DNA of 64,000 nt from Schinkia azotoformans LMG 9581 (GCF_000307855.1 NZ_AJLR01000146.1:211570-275569), one strand, 5' to 3'; shown: positions 1-8,335, numbered from the stretch's first letter. Notes: generated by a model from the letters alone, not told the origin. A program made the numbers and translations.

Positions 1-2
1 TG

Positions 3-41
3 AGTCAGTGGACTGGTAAAACGACAGGATTAAATAAATAA
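3..41 (+). CDS. 3' tail of an upstream gene (partial)
   Basis: An open frame enters from the left edge and ends at a TAA at 39-41; the visible tail is 12 residues ending TTGLNK. It lies 25 bases before the DsrE-like gene, so it is probably the last part of the same sulfur-handling operon (often a TusA-like or rhodanese protein), but twelve residues cannot identify a family. It could be a chance open frame. Confidence 0.25.
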   Translation, partial: SQWTGKTTGLNK

Positions 42-66
42 CTATACAATTTAGGAGGAATTTAAA

Positions 67-462
67 ATGACTAAAAAGGTAGCAATTATTGCAAGTAATG
101 GTGGAGTATTTGATGCATATAAGGTATTTAATATCGCAACAGCAGCAGCAGCAACAGATATGGAAGTAGCGATTTTCTTTACGTTCGAAGGATTAAATTT
201 AATTCATAAGGAAGCATACAAACAACTTCCGATGCCTGAGGGAAAAGAACATTTTGCAGAAGGATTTGCAAAAGCTAACGTACCGGCCATTCCAGAATTA
301 GTAGAGATGGCGCAGGAAATGGGCGTAAGATTTATCGGTTGCCAAATGACGATTGATGTAATGGGTCTAGAGAAAGAAGCCTTTGTTGATGGCATTGATA
401 TTGGTGGGGCGGTAACATTTTTAGAGTATGCAAAAGATGCAGATATTACGTTGACGTTCTAA
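67..462 (+). CDS. DsrE/DsrF-like (DsrE2) sulfur-relay protein
   Basis: A 131-residue small cytosolic protein with the DsrE-family fold pattern: an N-terminal KKVAIIASNGG strand-loop, an alternating alpha/beta core, and a single conserved cysteine in FIGCQMT (about residue 92), the position that carries persulfide sulfur in DsrE2-type proteins. It starts at ATG behind TTTAGGAGGAA. The rhodanese-persulfide dioxygenase gene follows 46 bases downstream and a TauE-type exporter after that, so it probably passes sulfane sulfur between these partners. The family is clear; the exact partner is inferred. Confidence 0.75.
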   Translation: MTKKVAIIASNGGVFDAYKVFNIATAAAATDMEVAIFFTFEGLNLIHKEAYKQLPMPEGKEHFAEGFAKANVPAIPELVEMAQEMGVRFIGCQMTIDVMGLEKEAFVDGIDIGGAVTFLEYAKDADITLTF

Positions 463-508
463 ATCAACAAATTTTTTTACAAACAATAATACCTTTGGGG
501 GTAAGTTG

Positions 509-1642
509 ATGACTGTAAATATTTTGACTGCAAAACAAATCACTGAAAAAGTATTAAATAAAGAAAGTCTATTTATCTTGGATGTTCGTAATGAAACTGA
601 TTTTAATGATTGGAAAATTGAAGGGGAGAACTTTGAATATTTAAATATTCCTTACTTCGAATTAATTGATGGGATTGAGCCGATCCAAGATAAGCTTCCA
701 ACAGATAAGGAAATATTAGTAGTCTGTGCAAAAGAAGGTTCATCGATGATGGTGGCAGAGTTTTTAGATGAAGCTGGTATTAGTTCCTCTATTCTAGAGG
801 GCGGAATGAAGTCATGGAGTGAATTTTTACACAAAACAAAGGTTTATGAAGACCAAGACATTACGGTGTACCAATTTGTACGTGTAGGTAAAGGCTGTCT
901 TTCTTATATGGTTGTTTCTGATGGGGAAGCTCTTATTGTGGATCCGGCAAGATTTGTAGAACAATATGAAGCTGCTGCTCTGGAAGCGGGAGCGAAGGTA
1001 AAGCATATCGTTGATTCCCACCTTCACGCAGACCATATTTCAGGTGGTAAAATGCTTGCTGATATGACAGGTGCAGACTACTACCTGATGAAAAGTGAAG
1101 GAGCAACATTTGATTTCATTCCTTTAGAGGATCATGAAAAGATTGTATTTAACAACGTTACACTAGAAGTGCTAGCAGTAAAAACACCCGGGCATACACC
1201 GGGAAGTGTATCGTTCTTTGTAAACAACAAGTTATTATTCTCTGGGGATACGATTTTTGTGAGCGGCTTAGGACGTCCTGACCTTGGTAATAAGGTAAGA
1301 GAATGGGCAAAGGACTTATATAATACTGTTTATTCTAAGGTATCAGAGATTGCGGATGATGTGATTGTACTTCCGGGTCATTATGCTAGCTTGGATGATG
1401 AAATGAATGCCTCTGGTTTTATTGGGGCGACTCTTGGCGATATTCGGAAGCGTAACGAGAAGATGTTTAATACGAGTGAAGAGGAATTCCTTGACCAAGT
1501 TGAAAAATCAGCAAGTTCAGTAAAACCTCCTAATTTTGAAGAAATTGTCTCTATTAACCGTGGCATGGTGTCAGCAGACGTTGAAAAAATGCAGGAACTG
1601 GAAATTGGTCCAAACCGTTGTGCTGTTCACCACGCAGAATAA
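509..1642 (+). CDS. rhodanese-metallo-beta-lactamase persulfide dioxygenase
   Basis: A 377-residue fusion. Residues 1-110 are a rhodanese domain with the persulfide cysteine C73 in VCAKEGSS. Residues 118-340 are a metallo-beta-lactamase domain with the metal motif HLHADH (H171, H173, D175, H176), GHTPGS and SGDTIFV, as in ETHE1/CstB-type sulfur dioxygenases, which oxidise low-molecular-weight or protein persulfides to sulfite. A TTG at 506 is in frame, but the ATG at 509 is better spaced from the GGGGG ribosome site. Domain order (rhodanese first) differs from CstB. A hairpin terminator separates it from the exporter gene. Confidence 0.8.
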   Translation: MTVNILTAKQITEKVLNKESLFILDVRNETDFNDWKIEGENFEYLNIPYFELIDGIEPIQDKLPTDKEILVVCAKEGSSMMVAEFLDEAGISSSILEGGMKSWSEFLHKTKVYEDQDITVYQFVRVGKGCLSYMVVSDGEALIVDPARFVEQYEAAALEAGAKVKHIVDSHLHADHISGGKMLADMTGADYYLMKSEGATFDFIPLEDHEKIVFNNVTLEVLAVKTPGHTPGSVSFFVNNKLLFSGDTIFVSGLGRPDLGNKVREWAKDLYNTVYSKVSEIADDVIVLPGHYASLDDEMNASGFIGATLGDIRKRNEKMFNTSEEEFLDQVEKSASSVKPPNFEEIVSINRGMVSADVEKMQELEIGPNRCAVHHAE

Positions 1643-1651
1643 AGTGACAAA

Positions 1652-1680
1652 AAAGGGATCTAGTTTAGATCCCTTTCCTT
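1652..1680 (+). terminator. hairpin after the persulfide dioxygenase gene
   Basis: A perfect 11-bp stem (AAAGGGATCTA / TAGATCCCTTT) with a 3-base loop lies 10 bases after the stop codon. The T-tract is short, so read-through into the TauE gene 22 bases on is likely. Confidence 0.6.
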
Positions 1681-1701
1681 AATAGGGGAGGAGGGAAATT
1701 C

Positions 1702-2478
1702 ATGGATTTTGCATTTATTATTACGATCTTTTTAATTGGCTTTATTGGTTCCTATATTTCCGGAATGCTTGGCATAGGCGGTTCTATCATTAAATATCCG
1801 ATGCTTTTATATATCCCGCCATTATTTGGTCTCGCGGCATTTAGTGCACATGAAGTCTCTGGAATTAGTGCAGTCCAAGTGTTTTTTGCAACAATTGGCG
1901 GAGTATGGGCTTACCGAAAAGGTGGCTATTTAAATAAAACATTGATTGCCTATATGGGGATTAGTATTTTAGTTGGAAGTTTTATCGGTGGCTATGGATC
2001 AAAGCTAATGTCTGAGGGCGGAATTAATGTCATCTACGGAATCTTAGCAGCTATTGCAGCGGTGATGATGTTTATTCCGAAGAAGGGCCTTGATGACATT
2101 CCACTTGATCAAGTGAAATTTAATAAATGGATTGCAGCTTCATTAGCTTTTATTGTCGGAATTGGAGCGGGCATTGTTGGTGCGGCAGGAGCTTTTTTAT
2201 TAGTACCAATTATGCTTGTAGTGTTAAAGATTCCAACACGTATGACGATTGCTTCTTCATTGGCGATCACCTTTATATCATCGATTGGTTCGACTGTGGG
2301 AAAACTGACAACAGGACAGGTGGAATACTTTCCGGCACTAATCATGGTCATTGCCAGTTTAATAGCATCACCACTTGGGGCAATGGCGGGAAAAAAGGTG
2401 AATACAAAAATTCTGCAAGTAATTTTAGCAATCCTAATATTCGCCACGGCAGTGAAAATTTGGATGGATATCTTGTAA
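1702..2478 (+). CDS. TauE/SafE-family anion (sulfite) exporter
   Basis: A 258-residue multi-pass membrane protein of the TauE/SafE family. It opens with a glycine-rich first helix ([14 protein letters not shown]) and repeats a related pattern in the second half ([13 protein letters not shown]), the internal duplication typical of the family, with about eight hydrophobic segments. It is preceded by GGGGAGGAGGG. Following a persulfide dioxygenase, which releases sulfite, it most likely exports sulfite or a related sulfur anion; the substrate is inferred from context only. Confidence 0.75.
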   Translation: MDFAFIITIFLIGFIGSYISGMLGIGGSIIKYPMLLYIPPLFGLAAFSAHEVSGISAVQVFFATIGGVWAYRKGGYLNKTLIAYMGISILVGSFIGGYGSKLMSEGGINVIYGILAAIAAVMMFIPKKGLDDIPLDQVKFNKWIAASLAFIVGIGAGIVGAAGAFLLVPIMLVVLKIPTRMTIASSLAITFISSIGSTVGKLTTGQVEYFPALIMVIASLIASPLGAMAGKKVNTKILQVILAILIFATAVKIWMDIL

Positions 2479-2499
2479 TCTATGAATGTTTTAATTTTA

Positions 2500-2539
2500 A
2501 AGAGCCTAAACCCTTTGATAGCAATGGATTTAGGCTCTT
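2500..2539. terminator. bidirectional terminator between convergent genes
   Basis: AAGAGCCTAAA pairs with TTTAGGCTCTT across an 18-base loop, between the TauE gene (plus) and the helicase gene (minus). The same stem sequence recurs at 8336-8369. Confidence 0.7.
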
Positions 2540-2541
2540 AT

Positions 2542-4059
2542 TTAGTTTAAAATCTTTAAGATTTTATCTAAAACATCAGAATTGTTGTGAACCACAATAT
2601 GCAACTTCTTTTTTGTTCGACTTATGTTTTGATACAGCATTTTAATTGGCTGATAAAAAGTTTGTTTTTCGATATCATTCGTGGCCAGTTTGTGGTTTCG
2701 TTTGTAATAAAAGTATTCGTCAATGACGGCAACAACATGATCAAGTTCCTGTCCAGTTCCATATTGATATTTTGCTCTTGCTGTAATTTTATGATCATTA
2801 TCAGGATTTTCAATATATTGTTCCTCGGTGTAATCGATCACTTTCCATCCCTCTTGTTGTAATAATTGCAAGTAGCTTGTTGTCGCGCTTTTCGAGGAAA
2901 AATATTGAATACTGACATCCGAATAATTATCGACATTCGCATGCTTTGACAAATCAAATAAATTATTAATAAATGCATGTATTTCTTTGTTGTGCCTAAT
3001 AATCGTGGTCAATTCATATTGGTGCGGATTCAAATTTTCCTCTATTAATTTAGGAATATTATTTTCAATCTCAAGCTCCGTTAGGCATTGGTCAGGATCA
3101 TAGGAAAAAATACATTTTATCTTAAACTGTTTGATCATATTCGTTAATTTCAAAAATTTGTTCTTATACATTCGTTGGGCTTCATCGAATATGATTAATT
3201 CATATTGTTGAATATCCATTTCTAGGCTATTGCCTTCATTAAAATTACTAATAGCTTCAATTGGCCAATAATACTGTGTTTTTAGTCTTTCGTGTCCATC
3301 ATTTAACTTCCCGCAATTAAAAATAAGCACCTTTTTCGATTGTCTCATATATTCTTTAGCGATATCATAGGTTAACAGTGTTTTTCCAGTACCAGTTCCA
3401 CCTTTAATGGATACAAAAATTGTTTGGTCAGTCGGTGTTAAATTAATGATATCCCTTTTATATGTGTTTTGCTGGGCACTGAGAAAATACTTATCTTCGA
3501 TAAAAGCTTCAGTAAATGGAGAAATTAAATAATGCGTCGGGTCAAATACCTCATTAAGATCTTCAATCTCTTTAATTTTTTGTTCTTTTAATTTTTCAAT
3601 TAAAATCTCAAATCCTATTTCTTCAATGCTATCAGGACCGACTAGGCAATAAAGTTTTTGGGTTGATGAAATGTAGGTGAAATTAAAAACATCCACATCA
3701 AGAAATTTTAAATAGTGTCGGTTTTGAACAAGCTGCTTTTTAATTTTTTCCTCAGTACTTATTAGCTTTAATTCAATGTTAATAATACTGTTCTTACCGA
3801 TTCTGAGTAGGTCAAATTCTTTTCCTATTTGTTTTATCATAAATCCGACATAATAATCGTTAAAAATATCAAATTTATCATCCCGTTTTCTAAATTCCCC
3901 AACTAAAGCCTTTATATCTTTAATCTCACTTGTACGTATTCTTGGATTAATACCGAATTGTTCAATGTATTTGGCAAAGTTTATTGCATCTAAATCTTCT
4001 TTAGCGCTTATTAAAGAAACTAGATTAATTGTTTTCAAAATTGCTTCCCCATTTTCCAC
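2542..4059 (-). CDS. PD-(D/E)xK nuclease fused to a DUF2075-like helicase ATPase
   Basis: A 505-residue protein with two parts. Residues about 75-105 show a PD-(D/E)xK-like signature (FDLLRIG, then INIELKL), as in restriction-type nucleases. From about residue 215 comes an SF1-like ATPase: Walker A GGTGTGKTLL, Walker B LIIFDEAQ near residue 290, and a C-terminal SRTKKKLHI segment resembling motif VI. It resembles the DUF2075 (Schlafen-like helicase) group. It stands alone on the minus strand, shares a terminator with the TauE gene, and is very AT-rich. DNA repair or phage defence are both possible; no partner gene is seen. Confidence 0.65.
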   Translation of the reverse strand: MENGEAILKTINLVSLISAKEDLDAINFAKYIEQFGINPRIRTSEIKDIKALVGEFRKRDDKFDIFNDYYVGFMIKQIGKEFDLLRIGKNSIINIELKLISTEEKIKKQLVQNRHYLKFLDVDVFNFTYISSTQKLYCLVGPDSIEEIGFEILIEKLKEQKIKEIEDLNEVFDPTHYLISPFTEAFIEDKYFLSAQQNTYKRDIINLTPTDQTIFVSIKGGTGTGKTLLTYDIAKEYMRQSKKVLIFNCGKLNDGHERLKTQYYWPIEAISNFNEGNSLEMDIQQYELIIFDEAQRMYKNKFLKLTNMIKQFKIKCIFSYDPDQCLTELEIENNIPKLIEENLNPHQYELTTIIRHNKEIHAFINNLFDLSKHANVDNYSDVSIQYFSSKSATTSYLQLLQQEGWKVIDYTEEQYIENPDNDHKITARAKYQYGTGQELDHVVAVIDEYFYYKRNHKLATNDIEKQTFYQPIKMLYQNISRTKKKLHIVVHNNSDVLDKILKILN

Positions 4060-4167
4060 GAAGTCAAATTTACTTTACTTCAATTATATAAAAAAGATTG
4101 TTTTATTTGAACGGAAACATTTATTAAATAACGGCGGCGATCTGTTTTAAATATTGGGAATATTATT

Positions 4168-4192
4168 TATAATATAACTGAGCGATCGTTCA
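4168..4192 (+). promoter_or_regulatory. -10 box and TetR-like operator of the MaoC gene
   Basis: A TATAAT box at 4168-4173 is followed at 4179-4192 by TGAGCGATCGTTCA, a 14-bp palindrome with one mismatched pair. Its form is like operators of TetR-family repressors of acyl-CoA genes. No TetR gene is in the window, so the regulator would be encoded elsewhere. Confidence 0.45.
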
Positions 4193-4229
4193 CTTATGAT
4201 TTTTAGCAATTGAATTAGGGGGGATACCA

Positions 4230-4607
4230 GTGTCTTTAAAAGTTGGCGATATTATAGCATTCGAACGGACTTTCACGGCAGATGATGTCAAATTATTTAC
4301 TACGGTTTCAGGTGATGAAGGCACTCACCATGTTACTCCTGATGAACAGGGAAGACTTGTTATTCAGGGGTTGTTGACCGCTACATTACCAACAAAAGTC
4401 GGTGGAGATCATAATGTACTGGCCCGAACGATGAATTTTGAGTTTTTAAGACCCGTATTTACTGGTGATACAATTAGATGTGAAGTAACGATTGAGAAGT
4501 TTGAAAGGCAGGATAATAACAGAATATCTATTATGGCATCTTTTCAATGTGCAAACCAATATGAGAAACAAGTATTAAGAGGAAGCTTTGCAGGAGTAAT
4601 CTTATAA
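4230..4607 (+). CDS. MaoC-like hotdog hydratase
   Basis: A 125-residue single hotdog domain of the MaoC/(R)-specific enoyl-CoA hydratase type. FTADDVKLFTTVSGDEGTHH has the hydratase pattern in which the catalytic Asp is followed five residues later by His, and FLRPVFTGDTI matches the family's central strand. The start is GTG, behind AGGGGGG. It stands alone between a palindromic operator and a strong terminator. It hydrates an unsaturated acyl-CoA; the substrate is unknown. It is one candidate for the hydratase half of PaaZ, which the phenylacetate operon lacks, but nothing here ties it to that pathway directly. Confidence 0.65.
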   Translation: MSLKVGDIIAFERTFTADDVKLFTTVSGDEGTHHVTPDEQGRLVIQGLLTATLPTKVGGDHNVLARTMNFEFLRPVFTGDTIRCEVTIEKFERQDNNRISIMASFQCANQYEKQVLRGSFAGVIL

Positions 4608-4624
4608 TTTAGTAAGTATTGTTG

Positions 4625-4659
4625 GAACCTGAAATAAAAAACCATTTCAGGTTCTTTTT
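4625..4659 (+). terminator. terminator of the MaoC-like gene
   Basis: GAACCTGAAAT and ATTTCAGGTTC form a perfect 11-bp stem with an 8-base loop, followed by TTTTTA. Confidence 0.85.
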
Positions 4660-4777
4660 ATTGCCTTTATTCTTCCAAAAAATTTAGAGTTCATAATTTA
4701 CTCACAAAAATCTCGTTAAAAATTAAAATTTTCCTCACAAAATCAACACGAAATGTACAAAGAACATACACAATTTT

Positions 4778-4793
4778 TGTGATTTTAATCACG
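4778..4793. promoter_or_regulatory. Fnr/Crp-type box upstream of the Crp/Fnr gene
   Basis: TGTGA-N6-TCACG matches the TGTGA-N6-TCACA recognition pattern of Fnr/Crp proteins and lies about 90 bases before the start of a Crp/Fnr family gene, which suggests autoregulation. Confidence 0.5.
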
Positions 4794-4882
4794 GAATACC
4801 GGCAAGGGTATGAGGTACATTGGAATTATCATTTTGCAGAAACTGTGCATAAATCACGATGATAGATAGGGGAGGTTTTGAA

Positions 4883-5569
4883 ATGAGCTTTTTGAAAGAT
4901 AGTATTAAAAATTTTCCTATAATAAAAGAATTGAATGAAAATGCATTAACACATCTCTTAAATATCATTCGTGTAAGACAATACAAAAATCACGGACAAA
5001 TTTTTTCAAAAGGTACGTCACTCAATGAAATCTATTTCATAATAAGAGGGAAGGTTAAAATTTTTAACAAGGATTCCTGTGGAAAAGAGCAAATTGTCTG
5101 GATTATGCAGAAAGGTGATATTTTCCCATTGGAGGGTTTCTCCAGAGAAGTTACTTTTCCGGCAAATGCCGAGGCCTTAGAAGATTCAATAATAGGTTCG
5201 ATTGGAGTGCATGACTTCGAATCATTAATATTAGATAACCCGAATGTTTTAATTAAGCTATTTAGTGTAATGAATGAACGAATTATTGATCTCCAAACCC
5301 GTCTTGAGGAGCAGGTTCTCCTTGAAAGGAATATGCAAATTGTGAAATTACTATTACGATTGTGTGAAAGGTACGGGGAAATCACCCAAAACGGTCAATG
5401 TCATCTGAAGCCCCAGTTTACTACTACTGATTTAGCAAAAATGGTGGGAGCCTCACGAGGGTCCATTAGTAGAACATATACAAGATTAATTAAAGAACAA
5501 CTATTATATAAAGATAATGTGGGTGGCCTGTTAGTTGAATTTGAAAAATTGAAGGAAAAATTTGGATGA
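4883..5569 (+). CDS. Crp/Fnr-family transcriptional regulator
   Basis: A 228-residue regulator. Residues about 20-130 form a cyclic-nucleotide-binding-type beta roll (GQIFSKGTSLNEIYFIIRGK), then a dimerisation helix, then a winged helix-turn-helix with TTTDLAKMVGASRGSISRTY as recognition motif. The ATG at 4883 fits the ribosome site AGGGGAGG; an ATG eight codons earlier overlaps it. Cysteines are scattered (DSCG, RLCE, GQCH) and do not form the N-terminal cluster of E. coli Fnr, so the signal is unclear. A Fnr-type box lies upstream. A decayed copy of its 3' end is found at 7331. Confidence 0.8.
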   Translation: MSFLKDSIKNFPIIKELNENALTHLLNIIRVRQYKNHGQIFSKGTSLNEIYFIIRGKVKIFNKDSCGKEQIVWIMQKGDIFPLEGFSREVTFPANAEALEDSIIGSIGVHDFESLILDNPNVLIKLFSVMNERIIDLQTRLEEQVLLERNMQIVKLLLRLCERYGEITQNGQCHLKPQFTTTDLAKMVGASRGSISRTYTRLIKEQLLYKDNVGGLLVEFEKLKEKFG

Positions 5570-5615
5570 TTTGTATGCTTATAGCAGTTAAATTAAGGTA
5601 CCAATATTAAGACAC

Positions 5616-5652
5616 GTCTGTTCTATTTCTATATGGTAAACAGACTTTTTTT
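5616..5652 (+). terminator. terminator of the Crp/Fnr gene
   Basis: GTCTGTT and AACAGAC form a 7-bp stem with a 16-base loop, followed by seven T. Confidence 0.65.
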
Positions 5653-5802
5653 ACTTTGGAAATATATTAAGTGCTTATGAACAATATTTCATTAGCTTTT
5701 TAATGGAAGAAGAGGTGAGATCAAGTCTAGAATTACATTAAATTTGAAATACTACCTTGATGCTAGAAAAGAATTTATTTTGTTAAGATAGATTCTTTTT
5801 TT

Positions 5803-6082
5803 ATGGAGCAAATATCACTATACCAACTTTTTGTATTAACTGTTTTTTTTCAAATAGGGACCACTATCATATATGGTTTTGGTGCTGCTGCAGGAAGGGA
5901 TGCCTGGATTGTTACCATTCTCTCTTTTCTATTAGATTTTTTAGCCCAATATTGTTTATTTTAGAGAATTTACATTTGAGGTGTGGACTCCCTATTCATT
6001 AACTTTCTTTTTATTGCTGCCTTTACTATTGTTAGTTGTGGCGAATATTAAAACAAAAATAAACAGGAAAGGTTCTCTATAA
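5803..6082 (+). pseudogene. remnant of a GerAB/GerKB-type germinant permease
   Basis: Two pieces of a spore-germination permease survive. The frame 5803-5964 gives 53 residues with the family's N-terminal look (ISLYQLFVLTVFFQIGT, then AAGRDAWIVTIL). A second frame ending at a TAA at 6080-6082 gives a typical C-terminus (FTFEVWTPYSL, then LLLPLLLLVVANIKTKI). Roughly 270 internal residues are missing, so the gene has a large deletion and a frame change. No GerA or GerC partner is left beside it. The call rests on motif recall, not on a search. Confidence 0.55.
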
Positions 6083-6203
6083 ATTACTGGCAAGAGGAGA
6101 ATTCCCACTACATTATTAGAAATTCTAACTTCAATATTGAAACAAATGGGAGGAGTCTGCGTCTAATAAAAGTAGAGAGTAAAATTTACGAGAGGGAACA
6201 GAC

Positions 6204-6489
6204 ATGAAAAAATCATCTTTTTTGGTGATAGCCTTTATTTTATTTTGGAGTTTGTTTATTATTGGTTGTGAACAAGCAAACGGGCCCCAATTAAAGGAAG
6301 ATGACCAGCAACTAGAGGCTACTACTCAGCAACTCGAAAATGTCCAGCAAGAAAAATCTTTCTCATTGTAATGGCTGCACAAAGGGTTGGAACACCTGTA
6401 CATTGCATCAAGTGTTTGAAGATAACTTTATCTCGGAAAGCGGATTTGACTACAATAATTGCAAGTATGCATATAAAATAGATTCTTAA
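6204..6489 (+). pseudogene. frameshifted small lipoprotein gene
   Basis: The frame from ATG 6204 encodes 55 residues with a lipoprotein signal (hydrophobic helix then lipobox FIIGC at residues 18-22) and a glutamine-rich stretch, stopping at 6369. Another frame continues without a gap from the AAAAA run near 6354 to a TAA at 6487-6489 and encodes a cysteine-rich end (CNGCTKGWNTC, YNNCKYAYKI). Joined, they would give a lipoprotein of about 95 residues. A one-base slip in the A run, either a real mutation or a sequencing error, explains this. The family is not recognised. Confidence 0.5.
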
Positions 6490-6521
6490 TAAGTGATTGA
6501 TAGCATTAAATTTGGAGAAGA

Positions 6522-7328
6522 GTGAAAGTAGTGAGAATAGGTTTTTTTGATTCTGGAATAGGTGGAATGACTGTACTTCATCAAGCATTGAAGTATTTAC
6601 CGAATGATGATTATATTTATTATGCAGATACCCTGCATGTTCCATATGGTGAAAAAACAAAAAAAGAGGTAAGGGAGTATATTTTTAATGCAGTTGACTT
6701 TATGGCTGAACAAGGAATTAAAGCATTAGTCATTGCATGTAATACTGCAACTAGTATCGCTGTGGATGACCTTAGAAAAAAGTATAATTTCCCTATTTTG
6801 GGTATTGAACCAGCTGTAAAACCAGCAGTTCAACTCTGTGAGGGAAAAAGAAAAAAGGTTTTAGTGTTGGCGACCAATTTAACTCTCCGAGAGGAAAAGT
6901 TCCAAAACCTTGTGAAAAGTATAGACCATCACGATATTGTTGAAAGTCTACCACTTCCTGGTCTGGTTCAATTCGCTGAGGATTTTGAATTTAGAGATGA
7001 AAAAGTTGTACCATATTTAAAAGAAAAACTATCTTCATTTGATTTAAAACAGTACGGAACGATTGTACTTGGATGCACCCATTTCCCCTATTTTGAAAAT
7101 AGTTTTAAAAGAATATTTCCTGAAGAAGTGGATATTATTTCTGGAGGTATTGGAACTGCAAAAAACTTAAAACGAATTCTCGAAGCTAGGAATCAAATTA
7201 ACGATGGGGCAGGAGATATTTTATTTTTTAAATCTGGTTATAAAGTTAAAGACAAAGAAACATTATCTATTTATAAAAAGTTGTTGGTAATGTTAGACGG
7301 AATAAGTTCTTTAACAGTGGGTTCATAG
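6522..7328 (+). CDS. murI: glutamate racemase
   Basis: A 268-residue member of the Asp/Glu racemase family that interconverts L- and D-glutamate for peptidoglycan. It has the FFDSGIGGMTVL start and both catalytic cysteines, C73 in VIACNTATS and C185 in GCTHFPYF. GTG at 6522 fits GGAGAAG; a GTG at 6531 is possible. It sits among decayed genes and not beside cell-division genes, which suggests a second racemase (YrpC-like) rather than the main RacE; that is an inference. Confidence 0.85.
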   Translation: MKVVRIGFFDSGIGGMTVLHQALKYLPNDDYIYYADTLHVPYGEKTKKEVREYIFNAVDFMAEQGIKALVIACNTATSIAVDDLRKKYNFPILGIEPAVKPAVQLCEGKRKKVLVLATNLTLREEKFQNLVKSIDHHDIVESLPLPGLVQFAEDFEFRDEKVVPYLKEKLSSFDLKQYGTIVLGCTHFPYFENSFKRIFPEEVDIISGGIGTAKNLKRILEARNQINDGAGDILFFKSGYKVKDKETLSIYKKLLVMLDGISSLTVGS

Positions 7329-7330
7329 AG

Positions 7331-7402
7331 CGCCACGAGGGTCAATTAGTAGAAAGTATACAAGATTAATTAAAAAATAACTATTTAAAGAAAAATTTGG
7401 GT
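7331..7402 (+). pseudogene. decayed copy of the Crp/Fnr gene's 3' end
   Basis: Positions 7331-7387 align with 5451-5507, the helix-turn-helix part of the Crp/Fnr gene, with only scattered changes (shared block ACAAGATTAATTAA). After a deletion of about 45 bases the match resumes at the gene's last codons (GAAAAATTTGG). It holds an in-frame stop and no start, so it is a fragment, directly after murI. Confidence 0.65.
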
Positions 7403-7500
7403 ATTCCCTTGTGTAAACAGGCAGGGAGGATTGTTGAATTGGATGGTATAATAAATTCAATGATAAAATACTAGTTACATTGAATTTATAGGAGGTTATT

Positions 7501-8235
7501 TTGGGGACTATACTATCTTTTTTATGTATTATATTAGTGGCTTCTATTCTGCAAACAAGTACAGGTTTTGGGTTTTCCATAATGGCGACCCCCTTTTTGC
7601 TAATGTTATTTCTGCCACAAGAAGCCATACAAATAAACATAATTTTATCTTTAATTATTTCAGTTTCATTAATAGGGAAAATAAGCAAAGATATTGATTT
7701 TTCAATTTTAAAGAGGTTTATTATCGGAAGTATGGTAGGGGTACCCTTTGGTATACTGATCTTTATTTCCATTAACATAACTGCTTTTAAAATAGGAGTT
7801 AGTATATTGCTTTTAATATTAACTTTGTTGTTAATACTTAACTTCAGGGTAAAGCCAAATCGCATTGGAGATTTCGTTGTTGGTGGGTTATCAGGTCTTT
7901 TAACAGCAAGCATTGGTATGCCGGGTCCCCCGTTATTACTTTACTTTACAGGAACCGATACTGAAAAAGGGAAGCTAAGGGCAACTACTTTAGCTTTTTA
8001 TCTGTTTATATATTTTATCAGTCTAATTACTCAAATAATTCTTACTGGTACAAATAAATTAGTATGGGAGTCAAGTTTTTATGCAATTCCAATTGTATTT
8101 TTGGGGTTGTTTATAGGTCAAATTATTTACAAATGGCTAAATCAACGGATTTTTAAGATATTTACATATATTCTTTTGAGTTTTACTGGGATTTATCTTC
8201 TTATCGAAAGTTTGAATTTACAAATAAACTCTTAA
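7501..8235 (+). CDS. TauE/SafE-family membrane exporter
   Basis: A 244-residue multi-pass membrane protein starting at TTG behind AGGAGGTTATT. Its first helix carries STGFGFSIMATPFLL and the second half repeats it as GLLTASIGMPGPPLLLYF, the internal repeat of TauE/SafE transporters. It is only distantly like the copy at 1702 and has no sulfur genes beside it; the substrate cannot be told. A TATAAT box lies at 7447-7452. Confidence 0.7.
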   Translation: MGTILSFLCIILVASILQTSTGFGFSIMATPFLLMLFLPQEAIQINIILSLIISVSLIGKISKDIDFSILKRFIIGSMVGVPFGILIFISINITAFKIGVSILLLILTLLLILNFRVKPNRIGDFVVGGLSGLLTASIGMPGPPLLLYFTGTDTEKGKLRATTLAFYLFIYFISLITQIILTGTNKLVWESSFYAIPIVFLGLFIGQIIYKWLNQRIFKIFTYILLSFTGIYLLIESLNLQINS

Positions 8236-8335
8236 ATACTAGGGAGTTCTAATGGAAGATATAACCATGTTGGAACCCATTTGCAAATCATAAATATAGG
8301 CATTTGAAAGTAAAAAGTCAAATCGTAAAAAAAAA

